Source: Kordiimonadales bacterium | Lineage (GTDB): Bacteria > Pseudomonadota > Alphaproteobacteria > Sphingomonadales > Kordiimonadaceae | Length of the DNA stretch: 35,469 nucleotides | Assembly: GCA_002401685.1 (NCBI GenBank) | Contig: NVTU01000018.1 | Coordinates: forward strand, 20,469-55,937 | Direction of reading: 5' to 3' | Part shown: positions 22,525 to 30,811 of the stretch, in pieces | Numbering within the stretch: the first letter of the stretch is position 1 | Layout: each line of letters begins with the position of its first letter | Notes under the pieces: model-generated | The model's input: only the letters and a program-made list of their open reading frames with translations | Told to the model about the DNA's origin: nothing | Database searches by the model: none | Position numbers and translations under genes: made by a program

Positions 22525-24225
22525 ATGAAATTCGCTCAAACTGCACCAATGTTGGCTGCTGCCTTAATGCTGGTAACACCAGCTGTTCAGGCCGAAAAAA
22601 AACTTCGAAATAAACCCTTGCAGCTGCGCTTGCTTGAAGCAACGGATGCGCGCGATGCGTCGAATGGTGTTTTTGATGAGGCGTTTAAAGCCGGAAAGCT
22701 AGACTCGCTGGCAATGCGCGGACAAATCGGCGGCGACGCCTGTGAGGCATTAATCCCCTCGCTCCGTAGTTCGAACGCTGACATTCGCACTGCAGCGGCA
22801 AAGGGTGCCCAACTTTGCCATGATACAAAATTATCTAGCGTGCTGCTGGGCCAATTGCAGGGAAAGTCAGTTAAGGAACAATCGGCGTTTGCACGGGCAC
22901 TTGGTTTCTCTGGTGCTGAAGATGCGCGCCAAGTTTTGGCGGAACTGGTTGCCGGTGAGGCGACGTCAAGTGAAACAAAAACGGCAGCGCTCTACGCCTT
23001 GATGCAAAACATTGTCTATGCGGGTGTGAAGGCTAACGATGTCGCGGGGCTTGATGCCGAGGTGCTACTGGGTTTGTTGCAAAATGATACGCACCAATAT
23101 GCAGCAGCCTATTTGCTCGCACGCCTCCGAAGCCTGCCAGATTTCATGTCCAGCGAAAATCTTAGCGCAGCGCTTGGGGCACGCCTTGATAAAGGCGAAG
23201 GGCTGAGCCAGGATGATGTGCCGACCACTCGGCTTTTAGTGCGCCTCGCTCGCGAATGGGGCGACACGCATTATGAACTCCTGGTGCGCGCCGCCGCCAG
23301 CCATGATCGCAGTATCCGGCACGAGGCCATTGGCTCGTTTGGGCGGTTATCAAATATCGCGTCACGCGATTTTCTGCTAGACCAATTGGCTGAAGCAACA
23401 GACCCTGCGGTCCGACATCTGGCGATTGACGCCATTGGTCGCAGGAGCGCCGCTGATATTGACCTGGTCGAAACTCTTGAAAGATATATTGATGACGAAA
23501 ATGGCTGGGTCGCGACTACTGCGCTGCGCTGGTTAGGTCAGCGCGAACCGGAAGCCGCCAATAAGGTTGCCGCCAAATGGTTGGCTGGCAAAGATTATTA
23601 CCAAGCGTTTCAGGCACTGCAGGCGCTTGTTGGCTCTGACGCTGGCAAAGAAATCCTGCAAGCTTACGCGGACGCTAACCCAAATACCGTTCGCGGTTTT
23701 GAGGCAGCAGTGGCGCTTGATCCCTCCATTGAGGCAATCACTAAGGCGCGCCCAACGCCGTCGCAGGCCAACGTGCGTGCGTACGCTGGGCGGGAGCTGG
23801 TGCTGGAGACCACGCGCGGTAATATCTGTATGGTAGCAACAGGCGATACGCCATACGCCACAACAAACTTCTTCAAACTGGCTGATGTGGGCAAGATGGA
23901 CGGCATGTTGTGGCATCGGGTGATCCCTAACTTCGTTACGCAAGCTGGCCAAATCGAGGACCGCTCGCTCGCTAATTGGGGCAGTATCCGCGAAGAATGG
24001 GGCGGTGAGCACCGCATTGGAACTGTGGGTGTTGCCACCGCAGGGCGCGATACTGGCACCACCCAGTTTTTCATCAATACGGCCTACAATATGCACCTGA
24101 ATGACCGCTACACTGTATTTGCAAAAGTTATCACTGGTATGGATGTGGTATATGACCTGCAAGAAGGGGATGTGATCAGTAAAGCTTATACTGAGAAAGC
24201 AGATTCTGCCGTCTGTAAGCAATAG
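22525..24225 (+). CDS. Exported HEAT-repeat/cyclophilin fusion protein (peptidyl-prolyl isomerase)
   Basis: The 566-residue product starts with a signal peptide (MKFAQTAPMLAAALMLVTP, cleavage near 'AVQA|EKK'). Residues about 60-410 are helical repeats of HEAT type, for example 'DIRTAAAKGAQLC', 'SIRHEAIGSFGRLSN' and 'AVRHLAIDAIGRRS'. From about 423 a cyclophilin domain follows: 'LETTRGNICMV', 'WHRVIPNFVTQAGQ' with the catalytic Arg465, 'TTQFFINTAYNMHLNDRYTVF', so it likely acts as a periplasmic proline isomerase, perhaps bound to a client through the repeats. The usual active-site Trp and His near 'LNDRY' are replaced by Asn and Tyr, common in bacterial members. ATG 22525 has GGGGAG 7 bp upstream; in-frame codons upstream of it lack a ribosome site. 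Confidence 0.92.
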   Translation: MKFAQTAPMLAAALMLVTPAVQAEKKLRNKPLQLRLLEATDARDASNGVFDEAFKAGKLDSLAMRGQIGGDACEALIPSLRSSNADIRTAAAKGAQLCHDTKLSSVLLGQLQGKSVKEQSAFARALGFSGAEDARQVLAELVAGEATSSETKTAALYALMQNIVYAGVKANDVAGLDAEVLLGLLQNDTHQYAAAYLLARLRSLPDFMSSENLSAALGARLDKGEGLSQDDVPTTRLLVRLAREWGDTHYELLVRAAASHDRSIRHEAIGSFGRLSNIASRDFLLDQLAEATDPAVRHLAIDAIGRRSAADIDLVETLERYIDDENGWVATTALRWLGQREPEAANKVAAKWLAGKDYYQAFQALQALVGSDAGKEILQAYADANPNTVRGFEAAVALDPSIEAITKARPTPSQANVRAYAGRELVLETTRGNICMVATGDTPYATTNFFKLADVGKMDGMLWHRVIPNFVTQAGQIEDRSLANWGSIREEWGGEHRIGTVGVATAGRDTGTTQFFINTAYNMHLNDRYTVFAKVITGMDVVYDLQEGDVISKAYTEKADSAVCKQ

Positions 24226-24294
24226 ACCTTTGATTGTCGGTGGGGCTTTGCTTCCTGGCCGGAGTTAAGTGCTCTTTGGTGCAGCACCCTTGCC

Positions 24295-25188
24295 CTAAAG
24301 AATGTTGCTCTCAGCTCGGATCTGGCGAACCATGAAGTCGCGGAAGAGCGCAACACGGAGAGACCCACGGAGCTCTGGCGGGTAACAATAATAGCTGTTG
24401 AAAGGCTGGCCCTCTATTGTTGGTAGGACACGCACCAGTTTCTGTCGGTTATGCACCAGATAATCCGGCAGAACTGCAATGCCCATGCCCGCCTCAACAG
24501 CATGCAATATACCGTAGAGATTATTGACCTGAAGGCGCGGCGCACGGGCCTTGCCGCCAAGGCTTTGGTCGACAAGCCAATTGAGGCCACGCACAGTAGG
24601 GTTGGAGGTCTCGCCGAAGGTTATCAGGTCGTGCCCATCCAGATCATCTAGCGTAATCGGCGTGCCGCGACGCGCCAGATACTCGGGACTGGCATAAATG
24701 TGCGTGTGAAAGCTTGCGAGGGGCCGCTGGATCAAATCCGCTTGCTGTGGCTCATGCAGACGAATGGCGACGTCGGCCTCTCCGGCTGACAGGTCAAGGT
24801 CTTTGTCGTCAAGGATCAGCTTTAAGTCAATGTCCGGGTATTCAGACATGAACTGTTCGAGGTGCGGCGTAAGCCATACGGCGCCAAAGGTTACCATTGT
24901 TGTGACGCGCAGTAAGCCTGATGGGCGTTCCTTCGATTCGAGTAAGCTGCGCTCGGTTTCTTCGATCCGGTGCACAACTTCACGCGCCGTGCCAAACAGT
25001 TCGTGGCCTTCCTGCGTAAGTACAAGCCCCCGTGCGTGGCGGGTGAACAAGGATACGTTCAAGCTTTCCTCTAGTGCGCGGATCTGGCGGCTAACGGCAG
25101 ACTGGCTGCAGTTGAGGCGCACGCCAGCGGCCGTGAAGCTGCCTGCTTCAGCAACGATATGAAAAATACGTAATCGGTCCCAATCCAT
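24295..25188 (-). CDS. LysR family transcriptional regulator
   Basis: The 297-residue protein has the LysR winged HTH at residues 1-60 (MDWDRLRIFHIVAEAGSFTA, 'LNCSQSAVSRQIRALEESLN') and the periplasmic-binding-like effector domain after about residue 88 ('LRVTTMVTFGAVWL'). I prefer ATG 25188 because MDWDRLRIFH is the usual N-terminus of an alphaproteobacterial subgroup that neighbours trxB; a GTG at 25218 adds ten residues without a ribosome site. It is divergent from the two-gene unit at 25373-26215, and trxB lies beyond on its own strand. Its targets are unknown; the shared intergenic region should hold the binding site. Confidence 0.92.
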   Translation of the reverse strand: MDWDRLRIFHIVAEAGSFTAAGVRLNCSQSAVSRQIRALEESLNVSLFTRHARGLVLTQEGHELFGTAREVVHRIEETERSLLESKERPSGLLRVTTMVTFGAVWLTPHLEQFMSEYPDIDLKLILDDKDLDLSAGEADVAIRLHEPQQADLIQRPLASFHTHIYASPEYLARRGTPITLDDLDGHDLITFGETSNPTVRGLNWLVDQSLGGKARAPRLQVNNLYGILHAVEAGMGIAVLPDYLVHNRQKLVRVLPTIEGQPFNSYYCYPPELRGSLRVALFRDFMVRQIRAESNIL

Positions 25189-25372
25189 GAACTGTCTTTC
25201 TCTTAAACTGACGGCCACCGCGCAGGTGAAGGCGGACTATTTCACTCATTTGTAGGCTATGCAAGCACTGCGTTTTAGGTATGGCTGATAATTATTGGTA
25301 TGCATCACGGCATTGGGTTGCTCTAAAACCCTGTTTTGCCTACACTATACGCACCAACAATAAGGCCTGTAG
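25189..25372. promoter_or_regulatory. Divergent promoter region, LysR gene and small HTH gene
   Basis: LysR-type regulators usually bind the space between themselves and a divergent target. Here TGATAATTATTGGTATGCATCA (about 25283-25304) has TGAT/ATCA ends and an AT-rich middle, and is the best-looking candidate. No clean T-N11-A palindrome with longer arms is seen. Confidence 0.3.
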
Positions 25373-25690
25373 ATGAGCAATAAACAAATACTTGAACATG
25401 CGAGCGCCTATTTCAAAAGCAACTTCCCTAAGCTTGAGGCCGAGGCAATCATCTGCTTTCTGGTGTTCATGGATCTTGGGGACGGTGCCTCGGTTGGCGA
25501 TGTGGCACGCGGCGTGGGCATGACAGAACCCGGATGTTACCATTTTTTGACCCAGCTTACAGGCGGGTCCGGCGTAGCGGCGGGGGTAGGCTTGGTATCC
25601 TTTGAAAATGCTGGGGGCGGCAAAACGCTGTTGCATATGACTGATCTTGGCCAATCAGCAAGTGACGCTGTGCAACAGTCTTTCGGCTAA
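25373..25690 (+). CDS. Small winged-helix-like protein, unknown function
   Basis: The 105-residue protein is not from a family I can name. Its middle, 'GASVGDVARGVGMTEPGCYHF' (about residues 38-58), looks like a helix-turn-helix, and the C-terminal 'GGGKTLLHMTDLGQSASDAVQ' resembles the wing and last helix of MarR-type proteins ('LTxxG'). The N-terminus is helical ('LEHASAYFKSNFPKLEAEAI'). The start ATG 25373 has AAGG 7 bp upstream. It is followed after 18 bp by a HEAT-like protein gene, probably one operon, and is divergent from the LysR regulator. Confidence 0.72.
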   Translation: MSNKQILEHASAYFKSNFPKLEAEAIICFLVFMDLGDGASVGDVARGVGMTEPGCYHFLTQLTGGSGVAAGVGLVSFENAGGGKTLLHMTDLGQSASDAVQQSFG

Positions 25691-25708
25691 TATGGGTGCT
25701 GGCTAAAA

Positions 25709-26215
25709 ATGGACGTGATCCAGGCATTGTCTGAGGGAAAGCGCGGTTCTGTAGCTCGCTCGAATGAAGTTGCACGCTATATTTTGCAATATCCCGACGA
25801 GGTACGGCAACTAGTAAACGCGTTAGCTGCGGAAAACCCTGCTGTGGTTTCTCATGTGTCGCATGCCTGCGTATCTATATTTGCGCAAGAACCTGCAGTG
25901 CTCCGTCCGTTCGGTGCTGAACTGCTCGAGGCCTTGAAGGAAAGTTCGCAGTGGGAATTGTTGCATCAGCTGCCAAAGATACTGCCGCATCTGGATTTGG
26001 ATGCCGTCCAGTTGACTGGACTGAGTGACCGGCTTTGGCATTTGCTTAAGAATGATCGCAGCAGCATTGTACGGACATGCGCTTTGCAGGCGCTGGTGGA
26101 TATGGCCGAGACCGACGAGAAATTTGAGCCACGTGCATGCGCGGCGATGGCTTTTGCGTTTGAGCAAGGCAGCAAAGCATTGCAGGCGCGGGCCAGGAAT
26201 TTACTGAAGCTGTAG
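25709..26215 (+). CDS. HEAT-repeat-like helical protein, unknown function
   Basis: The 168-residue protein is all helical with HEAT-like repeats: 'VRQLVNALAAENPAVVSHVSH', 'LEALKESSQWELLHQLPKILPHL' and 'DRSSIVRTCALQALVDMAET', each a pair of antiparallel helices with a conserved Val/Arg-x-x-Ala pattern. Such proteins are usually binding platforms; no catalytic residue is visible. No signal peptide is present, so it is cytoplasmic. The start ATG 25709 is 18 bp after the small winged-helix gene, and the ribosome site is weak (GGGTG), which suits an operon partner. A domain-level name is as far as the sequence allows. Confidence 0.78.
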   Translation: MDVIQALSEGKRGSVARSNEVARYILQYPDEVRQLVNALAAENPAVVSHVSHACVSIFAQEPAVLRPFGAELLEALKESSQWELLHQLPKILPHLDLDAVQLTGLSDRLWHLLKNDRSSIVRTCALQALVDMAETDEKFEPRACAAMAFAFEQGSKALQARARNLLKL

Positions 26216-26224
26216 GGGCCTTAT

Positions 26225-26255
26225 GCCAAAGAAAAGGGGCAGGAAAACCTGCCCC
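26225..26255 (-). terminator. Terminator of trxB
   Basis: On the minus strand GGGGCAGG, loop TTTT, CCTGCCCC is followed by TTTTCTTT. It is 33 bp beyond the trxB stop. The stem may also help end the plus-strand HEAT gene, but no T-run follows on that strand. Confidence 0.88.
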
Positions 26256-26287
26256 GATAGAATTCATTTGCAGCTGGCGGTGGCCAA

Positions 26288-27235
26288 CTAGTCGTCCATT
26301 TCAGCGATATATTTTTCCGCTTCGAGCGCTGCCATACAGCCCATGCCCGCTGCCGTTACCGCCTGGCGGAATATTTTGTCAGTTACGTCGCCCGCCGCGT
26401 AAACACCTGGGATGTCTGTCTGCGTGCTGTCTGGCTTTTTAAACAGATACCCTTCATCATCCATCGGCAATTGGCCTTTGAACAGTTCCGTTGATGGGGT
26501 GTGGCCGATAGCAATGAAAACGCCGTGTACATCATGGGATGTGATGTCGCCGGTTTTAACATGCTTCAAACGCACACCTGTAACACCAAGCGGGGCTTCG
26601 TCGCCCACAACTTCTTCAAGGACGGTATCCCATAGGACCTCGATGTTATCGGTTCTAGCCAAACGGTCACTAAGGATCTTCTCAGCCCGGAAGGCATCGC
26701 GGCGGTGCACGATAGTTACCTTGGAACAAATATTCGAAAGATAAAGAGCCTCTTCCACAGCGGTATTGCCGCCACCAATGACAACCACTTCTTTGCCCTT
26801 GTAGAAAAATCCGTCGCACGTGGCACAAGCCGAAACGCCGTAACCATTGAATTTCTCTTCAGACGGGAGACCAAGCCAACGCGCCTGCGCCCCGGTGGCA
26901 ATAACAATTGTGTCAGCCGTATAGACAGTGCCGCTATCGCTTATAGCGCGCTTAGGCGTGGCTTTAAGGTCAACCTCATTGATCAAGTCGTAAACGATCT
27001 CAGTGCCGACTTTCTCAGCCTGTGCCCGCATGGCTTCCATCAGTTCAGGGCCTTGCACCGTATCAGCAAAGCCAGGATAGTTATCAACATCAGTGGTGAT
27101 GGTGAGCTGACCGCCAGCCTGCATGCCGGTGACAATGGTTGGCTTCAGGTTTGCGCGCGCTGCGTAAATTGCTGCTGTGTAACCCGCAGGCCCTGACCCA
27201 ATGATCAGCATATTGCTATGTTTAGTCTCACTCAT
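26288..27235 (-). CDS. trxB: Thioredoxin-disulfide reductase
   Basis: TrxB is the FAD/NADPH flavoenzyme that reduces thioredoxin in the cytoplasm. At 315 residues it has the low-Mr family layout: FAD-binding '[19 protein letters not shown]' at the N-terminus, the redox-active Cys137-Ala-Thr-Cys140 in '[13 protein letters not shown]', NADPH-binding '[18 protein letters not shown]', and the C-terminal '[21 protein letters not shown]'. I choose ATG 27235 (MSETKHSNM) because AAGGA lies 7 bp upstream; a further upstream start at 27304 adds 23 unrelated residues. It probably feeds the peroxiredoxin at 33298 through thioredoxin, which is inferred. Confidence 0.98.
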   Translation of the reverse strand: MSETKHSNMLIIGSGPAGYTAAIYAARANLKPTIVTGMQAGGQLTITTDVDNYPGFADTVQGPELMEAMRAQAEKVGTEIVYDLINEVDLKATPKRAISDSGTVYTADTIVIATGAQARWLGLPSEEKFNGYGVSACATCDGFFYKGKEVVVIGGGNTAVEEALYLSNICSKVTIVHRRDAFRAEKILSDRLARTDNIEVLWDTVLEEVVGDEAPLGVTGVRLKHVKTGDITSHDVHGVFIAIGHTPSTELFKGQLPMDDEGYLFKKPDSTQTDIPGVYAAGDVTDKIFRQAVTAAGMGCMAALEAEKYIAEMDD

Positions 27236-27660
27236 GAATACATCCTTATATTTCGTACAGTAAGGCCAGCTCGGCGCTTCTAGCGTAAGGCTAGAGCATG
27301 CCATTGACTGGGCGTCACCTATTTTGGCTACTCTCTTGGCACTTTACATAAGGGTAAGCAGCGCAAAAGCCAATGCCGATAGAGCGATTTTCACGATGCT
27401 TTGTTTCGATAACATTGATCGGCAAAAACGATCATAGTGAGCATAAAGGCTCAATTAAGGGGTTTCTGGCGCTTAGCGTCAGAATGGTTGGTGGAATTTT
27501 CCATTGGTTCGGCGGTCTCATACCCTTATGGGAAGGGGCCTTTGCCGCTGCCAGCCAAACTCAACGCCAATTATTGCCAATTGGCGTTATCCTGATCGAT
27601 AGCAAAATCCGAGGTTAGTATGAGGCTGACATAATTCCGCCAAGCCAAATCATATGGCGG
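27236..27660. other. Intergenic region with a perfect palindrome
   Basis: This gap of 425 bp should contain the trxB promoter at its left. An open frame at 27373-27618 has no ribosome site, no recognisable family and poor composition, so I do not call it. The only clear structure is the inverted repeat at 27563-27588. Confidence 0.45.
27563..27588. repeat. Perfect 10-bp inverted repeat
   Basis: AACGCCAATT (27563-27572) and AATTGGCGTT (27579-27588) pair perfectly around ATTGCC. It is 75 bp from the convergent membrane-protein gene's stop codon at 27661 and may be a terminator without T-run, or a protein-binding site. Confidence 0.55.
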
Positions 27661-28086
27661 CTATAAAGTATAACTGACAGCCAACGCCAAATTTAGCGCC
27701 ATTAAGGTGAAATCGGTTACAAAAATAAACAGCAATGTACCCTTAAGGACCTGCCAAACACCGCCGCCACGTAAATTCTGAATAGCTATCGGCACACTAA
27801 AAGCAAACTGCGATCCGTGCGCGACGGCAAAACCCAACAACAAAATGGCCCTTTGCGCATCGCTGGGGAAGATGTCCAGGTTCATCAGCAATAGAATATT
27901 GCAGACAGCAAAAGCGATATTAAATCCGCCAAGGAACCGGCCTGATTCAGCTAATATTTCAAATACTGGTGTGTCGCGATGTTCCCTCGGTACTAACAGT
28001 TTTGCAAAGACCTTGTTCCTAATTGAGAACACGTTAAAGCCCATGACAAACCAGAGTGTATTTACAATCAGGATAGTTTCTAACAT
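27661..28086 (-). CDS. Four-helix integral membrane protein, unknown function
   Basis: I do not recognise a named family. The 141-residue product has four hydrophobic segments: about residues 3-20 ('ETILIVNTLWFVMGFNVF'), 52-75 ('LGGFNIAFAVCNILLLMNL'), 82-100 ('AILLLGFAVAHGSQFAFSV') and 115-138 ('TLLFIFVTDFTLMALNLAL'), joined by short charged loops ('KLLVPREHRDTPVFEILAES'). It has no cleavable signal beyond the first helix, so it is an inner-membrane protein. The start ATG 28086 is followed by a typical membrane-entry sequence. It lies between trxB and an unknown exported protein on the same strand, over 130 bp from the latter. Confidence 0.75.
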   Translation of the reverse strand: MLETILIVNTLWFVMGFNVFSIRNKVFAKLLVPREHRDTPVFEILAESGRFLGGFNIAFAVCNILLLMNLDIFPSDAQRAILLLGFAVAHGSQFAFSVPIAIQNLRGGGVWQVLKGTLLFIFVTDFTLMALNLALAVSYTL

Positions 28087-28223
28087 GAATTTTTTCTTCT
28101 ATTTATGACGCTTCAAGGTAAGCCCAACTTTAACTGCGAATGTAACTCTAAGTCAAAAACGCTCCCAGTTACCTTCATCGCAGCCCAATACCTGTAGCCC
28201 GTTGCACTTCAGGCTTGGGCTCT

Positions 28224-28733
28224 CTAATTGTCGTATTTCACCTCAGCATCTGGGTTGCGCCGGTAGGTGTTGGTGAAGCCCTCCTGCCATTTTCCGCCCA
28301 TTTTGAAGTTCGCTTTAACTTGGAGGTGGCCGTCTGCTGTTATGCTGTAAACGGATTGGACCTCGCTTGGGCCAGCCTTTGCGCCGCCGATAACTTCCGT
28401 TACATCAAAGCCCGTTTCAGTGGGGGTCATTACGCCGTCGGTATAAAAGCCGTCATTGGTTACATAGCGGAAGAGGATTTTTTGCTGCACCGTGTCCCAG
28501 TGGATCAGGCTTTCGCCGCCATAGCTGCCGCTGCCGTGCAGAATGCGCACGACCTTACCTTTAAAGGCCCATTCCCACTTTTGCACATCAGGCTGATCCG
28601 TTGAACCATCTGCAAGAACCTGCTCCCATATGCCGACATATGGCGCAAGTGCCGCCATTTCGCGGATGGGTTCCGTTGCTTTCGTGCTGAAAGACAGGAT
28701 GGTTGCGATGAAAACTATGAGTAGAATGCGCAC
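28224..28733 (-). CDS. Exported beta-rich protein, unknown function
   Basis: The 169-residue product starts with a signal peptide ('VRILLIVFIATILSFSTKAT') and continues with alternating beta strands and aromatic residues ('VGIWEQVLADGS', 'WEWAFKGKVVRILHGSGSYGG', 'FRYVTNDGFYTDGVMTPTETG'), a pattern like the DUF1579/lipocalin-like small barrels. I place the start at GTG 28733 because AAGGGA lies 7 bp upstream; the longer frame to 28790 begins in sequence with no signal features. It overlaps nothing but is close to the start of the divergent vWA gene. Function unknown. Confidence 0.72.
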   Translation of the reverse strand: MRILLIVFIATILSFSTKATEPIREMAALAPYVGIWEQVLADGSTDQPDVQKWEWAFKGKVVRILHGSGSYGGESLIHWDTVQQKILFRYVTNDGFYTDGVMTPTETGFDVTEVIGGAKAGPSEVQSVYSITADGHLQVKANFKMGGKWQEGFTNTYRRNPDAEVKYDN

Positions 28734-28942
28734 AGTAGGTCCCTTCGTATTGTGAATGCCGACCCTATAATGCGATTGCAATAATGCCAACCCCGCCCGT
28801 ATTTTTATCTAAGCATTGGCATAGTTTCGGCACGCTTTGGCCATTTTTCAAGGCTCTATATAGGTTCGTATTTTACCTGAACTTTCCGTTCAGCTTTTAT
28901 TCACCCGCAGGCGCTCATCGTAGCTTTGAATGGAGGTCTAAA

Positions 28943-30721
28943 ATGAAACAGACACAAAAATCGTATAGAAAGATACTTGCTCATTCATCGGTTAGCGTGA
29001 TTGCGCTGCTCGCTGTGGCAGCCTGTGCCGTGCAGCGGGACGGTGCTGAAACACCCGCTCCAGTTAAGCCGCCGCTGGTGATAGCTGCCCCCGATGGTCA
29101 GCCGGGCGAAACGATTTTAACAGAAGAGGTGGTTGTTACCGGTTCTCTCATAAGGCGCGATGGCCAGTCTGCTACCACACCAATTGTCACTTTGAATGAA
29201 ACGGGCCAAGATAGGCCGTCTGTAAAGTCCTCGAAGCAGCGCTCTCGATTTCAGGTGTCCAGTATCCGACCTTTCATCGGGCACCGTGTTGCTCCGAAAC
29301 CGAGCCAGGACAAGTTTGCGCATTATGACAAAAATCCTGTCAAAGCCACGGCGGACGAGCCGGTTTCAACTTTCTCAGTGGATGTCGATACCGGGTCATA
29401 CTCGTTTATCCGCGACCGGATCAATAGTGGGTATCTGCCCAATGCTGATGCTGTCAGAACCGAAGAGTTGATCAACTATTTTTCGTATGATTACCCACAG
29501 CCTGAAGGGGACACGCCGTTTTCATTAACAACGGATGCACTGGTAACGCCGTGGAACGAAAACACACACCTGCTGCGTATTGGCGTACAGGGAAAAAGGT
29601 TTGAGCTGGAAAAACGCCCTGCTGCAAATCTTGTGTTTCTGCTTGATGTGTCTGGGTCGATGAATGCGGCGGATAAATTGCCGTTGCTCACTAAATCGCT
29701 GGAGTTTATGACGGCGCAGCTTACGGAAGAGGACCATGTAACCATTGTGGTTTACGCCGGAGCAACCGGCCTTGCGCTCGATATTACAAAGGGGAACGAG
29801 GCGGCGAAAATACGCGGTGTTCTGAAGAAACTTCGTGCGGGCGGGTCAACCGCGGGGGGCGCAGGGATTGAGCTTGCTTACGATAAGGCCAAAGAAGGGT
29901 TCATCGAAGGCGGCATTAACCGCATTATTCTGGCCACCGACGGTGATTTTAATGTTGGTATTTCTAATGTGAACACACTGAAATCTGTTATTGCCGCCAA
30001 GCGAGAGAGCGGCATATCGTTAACAACGCTAGGGTTCGGCGATGGCAATTATAATGACGAGTTGATGGAGCAATTGGCTGATATCGGGAACGGTAACTAT
30101 GCCTATATCGATAATTTCCGCGAAGCCAAAAAAGTGCTCGGCGACCAGATATCCTCGACGCTGCATACCATCGCCAAAGACGTTAAAATTCAGATCGAAT
30201 TTAACCCGGCTGTTGTTGCTGAATACCGGTTGATTGGCTATGAAAACCGCGTGCTCGCGAATGAAGATTTTGCCAACGATAAGGTTGATGCTGGTGAGAT
30301 CGGGGCAGGCCACAGTGTGACGGCGCTTTATGAAGTGTCGCTGGTAGGCGGTAAGGGTAACCGATTGCCGGAAAAACGCTACGGCGAAACGTCTGGGCTT
30401 AAAGGAAAAGCAGGGGAGCTGGCTTACGTGAAGCTTCGCTATAAAGAGCCGGGCGGCGACGCCAGTATTCTGGTGGAACATGTTATCAAGCAATCTGTGC
30501 TGACAGCGTCCCCTGAACTCAGACCAGATTTGATGCATATCGCTGCTGTTGCCGCCTACGGGCAGCTGCTATCTGGCAGCAAATATACCGAAGATTATTC
30601 GTTGGCGGATGCCGCCGCACTGGCTTCAAAAGCTGGCGAAATTTCGGTGTTGCGCAGTGAGTTTATTGCCCTTGCTGAGACTGCAAAAGAGCTAAAAAGC
30701 ATGCAAGTTGGGGGACGATAA
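28943..30721 (+). CDS. YfbK-type von Willebrand factor A lipoprotein
   Basis: The 592-residue protein has a signal with lipobox ending at Cys28 ('LLAVAACAVQ'), so it is lipid-anchored. An unusual segment follows at residues 61-72 ('EEVVVTGSLIRR') that resembles the TonB-box/plug start of TonB-dependent receptors. Then come the vWF_A N-terminal domain ('TFSVDVDTGSYSFIRDRI', 'VRTEELINYFSYDYP') and the vWA domain with an intact MIDAS at Asp235-x-Ser237-x-Ser239 ('LLDVSGSMN'). The DUF3520-type C-terminus includes 'ISTLHTIAKDVKIQIEFNP'-like sequence ('ISSTLHTIAKDVKIQIEFNP'). ATG 28943 has GGAGG 7 bp upstream; an earlier in-frame ATG 28784 has no ribosome site. Binding partner unknown. Confidence 0.93.
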   Translation: MKQTQKSYRKILAHSSVSVIALLAVAACAVQRDGAETPAPVKPPLVIAAPDGQPGETILTEEVVVTGSLIRRDGQSATTPIVTLNETGQDRPSVKSSKQRSRFQVSSIRPFIGHRVAPKPSQDKFAHYDKNPVKATADEPVSTFSVDVDTGSYSFIRDRINSGYLPNADAVRTEELINYFSYDYPQPEGDTPFSLTTDALVTPWNENTHLLRIGVQGKRFELEKRPAANLVFLLDVSGSMNAADKLPLLTKSLEFMTAQLTEEDHVTIVVYAGATGLALDITKGNEAAKIRGVLKKLRAGGSTAGGAGIELAYDKAKEGFIEGGINRIILATDGDFNVGISNVNTLKSVIAAKRESGISLTTLGFGDGNYNDELMEQLADIGNGNYAYIDNFREAKKVLGDQISSTLHTIAKDVKIQIEFNPAVVAEYRLIGYENRVLANEDFANDKVDAGEIGAGHSVTALYEVSLVGGKGNRLPEKRYGETSGLKGKAGELAYVKLRYKEPGGDASILVEHVIKQSVLTASPELRPDLMHIAAVAAYGQLLSGSKYTEDYSLADAAALASKAGEISVLRSEFIALAETAKELKSMQVGGR

Positions 30722-30749
30722 CAGCCTTTCGGCTGGCTTGTGTGCTGTG

Positions 30750-30784
30750 CGGCTGAGTGGTATACCCTCAGCCGCTATCTTTTT
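30750..30784 (+). terminator. Terminator of the vWA gene
   Basis: CGGCTGAG (30750-30757) pairs with CTCAGCCG (30767-30774) over a 9-base loop, followed by TTTTT at 30780-30784. A smaller CAGCC/GGCTG hairpin sits just after the stop (30722-30735). It separates the vWA gene from the GST gene, which supports the GST start at 30812. Confidence 0.75.
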
Positions 30785-30811
30785 GCTTTTAGTCAACTTA
30801 GGAAGACACTT

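Noticed and set aside
27373-27618. 81-codon plus-strand open frame in the trxB/membrane-gene gap
   Set aside because: No ribosome site, no recognisable sequence, and it contains a perfect palindrome. Composition is unlike neighbours.
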